Shown: positions 58,890 to 64,000 of the stretch, piece after piece
Numbering within the stretch: position 1 is the stretch's first letter
Layout: every line of letters begins with the position of its first letter
DNA from: Paenibacillaceae bacterium GAS479
Lineage (GTDB): Bacteria; Bacillota; Bacilli; Paenibacillales; Paenibacillaceae
Reading direction: 5' to 3'
Length of the DNA stretch: 64,000 nt
Assembly: GCA_900105225.1 (NCBI GenBank)
Contig: LT629764.1
Coordinates: forward strand, 136,098-200,097
Program-made: the position numbers and the translations under genes
Notes under the pieces: model-generated
The model's input: the letters and a program-made list of their open reading frames with translations, nothing else
Told to the model about the DNA's origin: nothing
Database searches by the model: none

Positions 58890-59606
58890 TTACTTCGGCA
58901 CCTCTAGCTTGTATCCTACGCCCCATACCGTCGTAATCATCGAAGCAGCCTCGGAGGACACTTTGTTAAGCTTCTCTCTCAGCCTTTTTACATGGGTGTC
59001 CACCGTTCTCAAATCGCCAAAAAACTCATAGTTCCATACATCCTTGAGCAGCTCTTCACGCGAGAACACTTTATCAGGACTGACTGCGAGATAGTGCAGC
59101 AGCTCATACTCTTTAGGAGTTAAGCTGACCTCATGACCCCCAGCAGTGACACGGTGAGCGTCATGTTCAATTACCAAGTGAGGGAACACGATATTGCTGC
59201 TGGCATTAGTTTCGCGTGTCAAAAATGCCGTAGCAGACGAGCGACGCAGAATCGCTTTGACACGGTAGATGATTTCGCGTGGGCTGAAAGGTTTGACGAC
59301 GTAATCGTCTGCTCCAACTTCAAAGCCCTGAACGCGGTTCATCTCTTCCCCTTTAGCCGTCAACATGATGACTGGAGTTCCTTTAATCTGCCGGAGCCGG
59401 CTACATACCTCGATGCCATCCATTCCTGGAAGCATAACATCCAGCAAAATAAGGTCGAAATCAAAGCCAGAGGCGAGCTTCAAAGCCTGCTCTCCGTCTT
59501 CCGCTTCTTCTATTTGGTATCCTTCTTTTTCGAGATACATTTTCAGTAAGCGGCGAATGCGCTCCTCGTCATCAACGACAAGAATTCGGTGCACATATTC
59601 ACTCAT
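58890..59606 (-). CDS. resD: Response regulator ResD
   Basis: 238 aa OmpR-type. Receiver domain: ILVVDDEERIRRLL, phosphoacceptor Asp in LILLDVMLPGMDG, Thr in VIMLTAKG, Lys in VKPFSPREI. Winged-helix DNA-binding domain in the second half (TPKEYELLHYLAVSPDKVF, VDTHVKRLREKL). Controls respiratory genes including the res operon itself. Member of rluB-resABCDE as in B. subtilis. Confidence 0.95.
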   Translation of the reverse strand: MSEYVHRILVVDDEERIRRLLKMYLEKEGYQIEEAEDGEQALKLASGFDFDLILLDVMLPGMDGIEVCSRLRQIKGTPVIMLTAKGEEMNRVQGFEVGADDYVVKPFSPREIIYRVKAILRRSSATAFLTRETNASSNIVFPHLVIEHDAHRVTAGGHEVSLTPKEYELLHYLAVSPDKVFSREELLKDVWNYEFFGDLRTVDTHVKRLREKLNKVSSEAASMITTVWGVGYKLEVPK

Positions 59607-59628
59607 GCAGCATTACTCCTTTGATTTG

Positions 59629-60891
59629 TCATTTGGTTCCGGCATAAGAATGCAAGCCGGCAATGACAAGATTGACGCCTATCAGCGTAAACATAATAAT
59701 AACGAATCCTATTACAGTAAGCCAGGACGAGCGCTTGCCGTGCCAGCCGCGGGAAAGACGCAAATGCAGATACGCGCTGTAGAACAACCATGTAATAAGC
59801 GCCCAAACTTCCTTTGGATCCCAGCCCCAGAAACGCGACCAGGCGATTTGCGCCCAAATCATGGCGAATATAAGCGCACCTAACGTGAATATCGGGAAAC
59901 CGATCGCGATTGCGCGGTAACTAATCTCATCCAGATCATCTGGATCGATATCCGTCGTAAGCGGATGAATAACTGCGCCGAGTCTTTTGCGGAAGATCAA
60001 ACGAAGCAATCCATACAAAATCGCACCAGTAAGCAGCGACCAGATGACTGTGTTGAGCTTACGTCCGGCGTTGATGCCTTTCATCCAGGATGGAGCTTCA
60101 GCAAGCGGTTTATCCACGCCAAGGAAAGCATCCGCTTGGATCACTGTACTGTTGAAAGGCTGGACAATTGGAGGCAGCGAGTAAAGCACCGTTTCAGTAT
60201 TGGAAACCGCTTGCCCTGCTCCAGTAACATCAACTGTCTCCTGCTTGAACTCTGCCTCGTAACCTGCCACGCGGAAGCCAAATACGCTAATAATGAAGCC
60301 ACAGGCTACTAACAACATGAATAGAGTCGTTTCTAACCAGAAACGTTCCTTCTTTGCACTAGCTGTGTTGCTGCTAAAATCAACCGTGCGCAGCAGATGC
60401 AGCAGTCCGGCTGCAAAACCTACAGCGAGGAACGCCTCGCCCAAAGCAGCGGTTGTAACATGAATTTTGAGCCAGTAGGAGTTCAGAGCCGGGATAAGCG
60501 GTTGGACTTCCTGCGGGAATACGGAAGCGTAGGAAATAATAATAATCACTAGTGGCAAAGTTACCATGCCCAATATCGGTTTACGGTAAATCAAGAATAT
60601 AATGACAAAAGCAATCATGACTGCCATACCGAGGAACGTCATGAACTCATACATATTGCTGACCGGAATATGACCTTGCCCGATCCAACGCGTGAAGAAA
60701 AAGGTCAGATGCGCGGCCAATCCAAGCGCGGAGACGGTAAAGGCGATCCGTCCCCATTTGCGCTCATGACGTACGGGATCGCCATGGCTCCACTTGCGGC
60801 CGGCAATCGCCATGACATAAAACAAAAATCCGAAGCAATAGAGGAAAAATGCCGCTATGAAAGCGGAGCTGCTCAAATCAAGCCAATTCAC
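59629..60891 (-). CDS. resC: Cytochrome c biogenesis protein ResC (CcsA/CcsB type)
   Basis: 420 aa with about eight membrane helices. The haem-handling motif is WGWDPKEVWALITW, and conserved His residues lie in HVTTAALGEAFLAVG and SAYLHLRLSRGW. Together with ResB it moves haem across the membrane and attaches it to apocytochrome c (system II). GTG start overlaps the resB stop by 4 bp. Confidence 0.95.
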   Translation of the reverse strand: MNWLDLSSSAFIAAFFLYCFGFLFYVMAIAGRKWSHGDPVRHERKWGRIAFTVSALGLAAHLTFFFTRWIGQGHIPVSNMYEFMTFLGMAVMIAFVIIFLIYRKPILGMVTLPLVIIIISYASVFPQEVQPLIPALNSYWLKIHVTTAALGEAFLAVGFAAGLLHLLRTVDFSSNTASAKKERFWLETTLFMLLVACGFIISVFGFRVAGYEAEFKQETVDVTGAGQAVSNTETVLYSLPPIVQPFNSTVIQADAFLGVDKPLAEAPSWMKGINAGRKLNTVIWSLLTGAILYGLLRLIFRKRLGAVIHPLTTDIDPDDLDEISYRAIAIGFPIFTLGALIFAMIWAQIAWSRFWGWDPKEVWALITWLFYSAYLHLRLSRGWHGKRSSWLTVIGFVIIMFTLIGVNLVIAGLHSYAGTK

Positions 60892-62591
60892 GTCCGATTA
60901 CCTCCGTTATCCAAGCTCTTCGGGTCAACCTCGTTGCCCGCAGCTTTGAGTGCTGCCGCAAGATCCGCCCGCATACCGTACCAATTTTTGTTTGTGTGCG
61001 CACCGATTGTAATCCGGTTGCCATCCACGCGTAGCCAGATGCGGCGATGATGCCAATAAGCACCCATAACCAGACCAAGCATTGAAATTCCAAGACCGAC
61101 CCAAACGTAAGGCATGGCGAGATCCTTGCGAATATTGAGGAATGTCGTGTATTCCACGAAATTTACATTTTCCATTCCCTGTACTCTAATCTCGAAGCGA
61201 TCGGCCAATCCAGCATTCAGATCATCCTGACTGAAGGCTACCTTGTCCTTTTGCATCGGGAAGTAGATATAAGGCTCTCCGCCTTCGGCAAGACCCGGTC
61301 CGCTAAGCATGAAGATGAAAGCGGGGGCCTTGGGATCACGCGACTTTGTGACGGGCTGACCGTCCTCTCCGATGCCGAACTCCATGAAATTCTGTCTGAG
61401 CTCGAGCTTGTACGGCCCGACTTCATAACTTGTCTCCGGATTGCGCATCGCAAGTGTGAATGGTCCGTACGTTTTCCCCGTCGCCTTGTCTTCAATGATC
61501 GGCTTCACTTCGCGCAGGACAGGCGTGTTGTCAAAATCGAATTGATAAACCTTAAGCCCCTTATATTCAAGCGGACTATTCACTTCGATCGGGTGACGTT
61601 CAACCTCCTGAAGCTTAGGTGTTTCGGAGGAAGAGCAATTGGCCGAGCATTCATACATTACGGCGTCTGTCCGGTAAAGCTTGGCCCGTATCGTACCTTT
61701 AAGCTCTTTTGGCAGCTCGTCATCGGAGTAATATTCTACGGTGAATTTCTCGTTTTTCAGGAAATAATTCGTGCCCTCAATCCGTACTGTATCTCCCTCG
61801 GGAATGGTGACATACTCATCCATCTCCCAGGCCGGTACGGCGCGTCCAAGCACGGCCAGCAGGAACAGAATCAGTCCGATATGGTTAACATACGGACCCC
61901 AACGGCTGAAGCGGTTTTTCTCTGCCAGGAAAGCATTGTCCTTGCGAATGACCTTGTAATTCCGTTTCTTGGCTTGTGCCTCGAAGCGATCCATCCATTC
62001 CGTGGGGTCACCCTCAACCGTACCGCTGTAAGAAGCTCGCTGACGCAGCAGGAACGACTCATGCTTGAGAATCTGTTGTTTGTTAAGTGCCCGATAAAGC
62101 GGCAAGACGCGGTCCAAACTGCAGATGACTAGCGAGGTGCCGATCATAACGAGCAGCAGCACAAACCACCATGATTCGAATGTGTGGGACAATCCGAGCG
62201 CATAATAGATCTCGCCGGAAGTTCCGTATGTATCGCGGTAATAGTCCTCTAAGCTCTGCTTAGTAATAAAGGTGCTCTCTTGCGGGTAGATGGTACCTAG
62301 CGATGCTCCAACTAGCGTGATAATAATTAGGTAAACAGCAACCTTGACGGAGGAGAAAAAGTTCCATACCCGGTCTAATATGGACGGGTTGCTCTTTTGC
62401 GACCGTCTGGCCGCTCCGTCGTAACGCATTTCCAGCAGTTCAGCAGCGGCATCGCCGGATTCTTCACCAAGCGTTCTGCCGCATGCCTCGCATAATACTG
62501 TGCCGGTAGGATTTTGGTGACCGCATTCGCATTTGGTGTTTTGGAACACCGTTGTAGCCTCCTGTTCGTCCAGCTTATCCGTTAGATTCAA
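60888..62591 (-). CDS. resB: Cytochrome c biogenesis protein ResB
   Basis: 567 aa. An N-terminal zinc ribbon (CECGHQNPTGTVLCEACG, about residues 22-39) precedes the ResB domain: helices at about 85-105, 145-165 and 220-240, a large extracytoplasmic domain (about 245-510) and a last helix (about 515-535). The helices carry conserved residues SSVKVAVYLIIITLVGA and WGPYVNHIGLILFLLAVLG (in pieces). Partner of ResC. The zinc ribbon is absent from B. subtilis ResB as I recall it. Confidence 0.92.
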   Translation of the reverse strand: MNLTDKLDEQEATTVFQNTKCECGHQNPTGTVLCEACGRTLGEESGDAAAELLEMRYDGAARRSQKSNPSILDRVWNFFSSVKVAVYLIIITLVGASLGTIYPQESTFITKQSLEDYYRDTYGTSGEIYYALGLSHTFESWWFVLLLVMIGTSLVICSLDRVLPLYRALNKQQILKHESFLLRQRASYSGTVEGDPTEWMDRFEAQAKKRNYKVIRKDNAFLAEKNRFSRWGPYVNHIGLILFLLAVLGRAVPAWEMDEYVTIPEGDTVRIEGTNYFLKNEKFTVEYYSDDELPKELKGTIRAKLYRTDAVMYECSANCSSSETPKLQEVERHPIEVNSPLEYKGLKVYQFDFDNTPVLREVKPIIEDKATGKTYGPFTLAMRNPETSYEVGPYKLELRQNFMEFGIGEDGQPVTKSRDPKAPAFIFMLSGPGLAEGGEPYIYFPMQKDKVAFSQDDLNAGLADRFEIRVQGMENVNFVEYTTFLNIRKDLAMPYVWVGLGISMLGLVMGAYWHHRRIWLRVDGNRITIGAHTNKNWYGMRADLAAALKAAGNEVDPKSLDNGGNRT

Positions 62592-62608
62592 TCAGGCTCG
62601 GGCCGGGT

Positions 62609-63142
62609 TCAGCTTTCTTTGATTAGCTTAAGCACACGCTCTTCAATGTCGGCTTCCGTCATTCCGCCTTCATAGACTTCCTCTAGCGTACCGTCAGGCT
62701 TGATGAAAAAAGTCGTTGGATAGGATCGAAGTCGGTATCGCTTCTCCGTCTCCTCATTGACATCTCTAAGGATCGGATACGTCAAATTTTTACCTTCGAC
62801 GAAGTTTTTGACCGTAAGATCATCCTCGCTAAGGTTGATCGCCAGTATCTCTAACCCTTCGCTCTTCCACTTGTCGTATTGACGCTGGAACTCCGGCATT
62901 TCCCTGACGCAAGGCGGGCAAAAGCTTCCCCAGAAATTGACCACAACAGGCTTACCTTCGTAGTCAGCCAACGAAACTGTTCGTCCATCGGTGGTAGCCA
63001 GCGTAAATGCAGGAGGTTTATCTCCTGGTCTTACGAAGTCTTCCTTCGACACAAACAGCGTCTTGCTGATGGCATAACCGCCGAGAAGCAAGACGCCGAG
63101 AAAAATGATGATTTGAACCGTCTTTCGGGCAGAGCCCTTCAT
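62609..63142 (-). CDS. resA: Extracytoplasmic thiol-disulfide oxidoreductase ResA
   Basis: 177 aa with a signal anchor (about 8-28) and a TlpA/ResA-type thioredoxin fold. Active site NFWGSFCPPCVREMP (C-x2-C) and the cis-Pro in YPTTFFIKPDG. It reduces the CXXCH cysteines of apocytochrome c before haem attachment. The usual ResA active site is CEPC; here it is CPPC. First of the res genes after rluB. Confidence 0.93.
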   Translation of the reverse strand: MKGSARKTVQIIIFLGVLLLGGYAISKTLFVSKEDFVRPGDKPPAFTLATTDGRTVSLADYEGKPVVVNFWGSFCPPCVREMPEFQRQYDKWKSEGLEILAINLSEDDLTVKNFVEGKNLTYPILRDVNEETEKRYRLRSYPTTFFIKPDGTLEEVYEGGMTEADIEERVLKLIKES

Positions 63143-63220
63143 CCCGAGTCACCACCTCATGTAAGCGTTTCTTCCTTCTCATTATACCTGTCGGCGGGGT
63201 TTGCGTATGGAGCTCTACGG

Positions 63221-63961
63221 TCAGTTTTTGTGGCTATTGTGTGAATGTGCGGCATCGCGCAATTCTTTGATTTCGGATAGCGTCAGATGTCTGAATTTGC
63301 CGCGCTGCATATTGTCCAAGCCGAGATGGCCGAACTTGATCCGCTTCAGTCGTGTAACGGGATGACCGACCGCGTCGAACATGCGGCGAACTTGGCGATT
63401 GCGTCCCTCATAAATCGTAATGGAAACAGTAGCAGAGTTACTGTCCATGTCGATATCGTGGTAGTCAACCTCAGCCGGTGCTGTCATGCCGTCCTCCAGC
63501 TTAACACCCTTTTGCAGCTTCTCCAGCGCTGTGCCATGGGGCACACCCTTCACGGTTGCCAAATAAGTTTTAGGCACATGATGGCTTGGATGCGTCAGCA
63601 AATTGGCGAATTCGCCGTCATTCGTAAGCAGCAGAAGTCCTTCCGTATCGTAATCCAGCCTTCCGACGGGATAAACACGCTCCTGGATACCAGTTAAAAA
63701 GTCGCTTACAATTTTGCGGCCCTTTGGATCGGAAGCACTTGTGATAACGCCCTTCGGCTTGTTCATCATCACGTAGATTTTTTTCTCGGAAGCAATTCGC
63801 TTGCCCTTAACTATGATGACATCTGTTGTGGGATCCGCCTTCGTACCTAGTTCGCGGACCACTTTTCCGTTCACTTCCACCGCTCCGCTTGTGATAAGCT
63901 CCTCGCATTTGCGACGGGAGGCTACTCCAGCAGCAGCGAGGATTTTTTGTAATCGTTCCAA
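63221..63961 (-). CDS. rluB: Pseudouridine synthase RluB
   Basis: 246 aa. S4 RNA-binding domain (about 1-60: MERLQKILAAAGVASRRKCEELI) and an RsuA/RluB catalytic domain with the active Asp in VGRLDYDTEGLLLLTNDG, and GRNRQVRRMFDAVGHPV. It modifies 23S rRNA near position 2605. TTG start with GAGGTG upstream. Position upstream of resA as in B. subtilis. Confidence 0.94.
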   Translation of the reverse strand: MERLQKILAAAGVASRRKCEELITSGAVEVNGKVVRELGTKADPTTDVIIVKGKRIASEKKIYVMMNKPKGVITSASDPKGRKIVSDFLTGIQERVYPVGRLDYDTEGLLLLTNDGEFANLLTHPSHHVPKTYLATVKGVPHGTALEKLQKGVKLEDGMTAPAEVDYHDIDMDSNSATVSITIYEGRNRQVRRMFDAVGHPVTRLKRIKFGHLGLDNMQRGKFRHLTLSEIKELRDAAHSHNSHKN

Positions 63962-64000
63962 TTAAGTTCACCTCATCCACCATCATACCCATTGTCCTTC

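Overview
The window looks like chromosome from a spore-forming, low-to-mid GC Firmicute of the Paenibacillus type. The evidence is sporulation and germination genes (spoIVA, a SpoVIF-like gene, ypeB, prsW), a TRAP (mtrB) gene with a TRAP-type trp leader, an S-layer-homology (SLH) cell-wall enzyme, strong AGGAGG ribosome sites, many TTG/GTG starts, and gene order that follows the Bacillus subtilis rluB-to-tyrA segment with typical Paenibacillus changes. Almost all genes are on the minus strand, so the backbone reads from right to left.

Backbone, in transcription order from the right edge: rluB-resA-resB-resC-resD-resE (cytochrome c maturation and redox sensing); decayed DNA; serA (plus strand) behind a terminator-bearing leader; an unknown membrane-anchored protein diverging from a CPBP protease, a small membrane protein and a metallophosphoesterase; a polysaccharide deacetylase lipoprotein; a 170-bp MITE; a small unknown protein, mecA/ypbH, prsW, a 52-aa Cys-containing protein, ypeB (without sleB), a MotI-like PilZ protein, cmk, plsC, an S1-domain protein, yphA, YIEGIA and its partner, der, plsY, gpsA, a SpoVIF-like gene, a DUF2768-type gene, two 2Fe-2S ferredoxins, a YphF-like lipoprotein, spoIVA; a three-gene sugar ABC transporter; hbs; tRNA-Pro; an 8-kb island; mtrB; hepS-menG-ubiA-ubiX-mqnA-hepT-ndk-cheR; aroB-aroH-trpEDCFBA-hisC-tyrA. 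Compared with B. subtilis, folE (mtrA), aroC and sleB are missing from their usual places.

The island (about 21.4-29.5 kb) lies between an intact tRNA-Pro(GGG) gene and a 45-nt copy of the 3' end of that tRNA, which is the signature of tRNA-targeted integration. It carries a giant secreted GH78-type alpha-L-rhamnosidase with two F5/8-like domains, a long Pro-Thr/Ala-Thr linker encoded by 23 copies of an 18-bp minisatellite, and three SLH domains. It also carries an internally deleted transposase, three or four tiny membrane-peptide genes and a nested palindromic repeat. No integrase remains.

The left 3.1 kb is the end of another mobile element, a prophage or integrative element. It has a large serine recombinase, an S24 (LexA/CI-like) repressor and a divergent Cro-like HTH protein around an intergenic switch with five 18-19 bp dyads.

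The trp system is complete as a circuit. A sigma-A promoter after aroH leads to a leader with eleven GAG/UAG triplets, an antiterminator strand that overlaps them and an intrinsic terminator just before trpE. The sensor, TRAP, is encoded 9 kb upstream in the same cluster. The Shikimate/Trp/Tyr/His genes, menaquinone genes (a futalosine-type set inserted between menG and hepT) and the res cytochrome genes together supply aromatic amino acids and respiratory cofactors.
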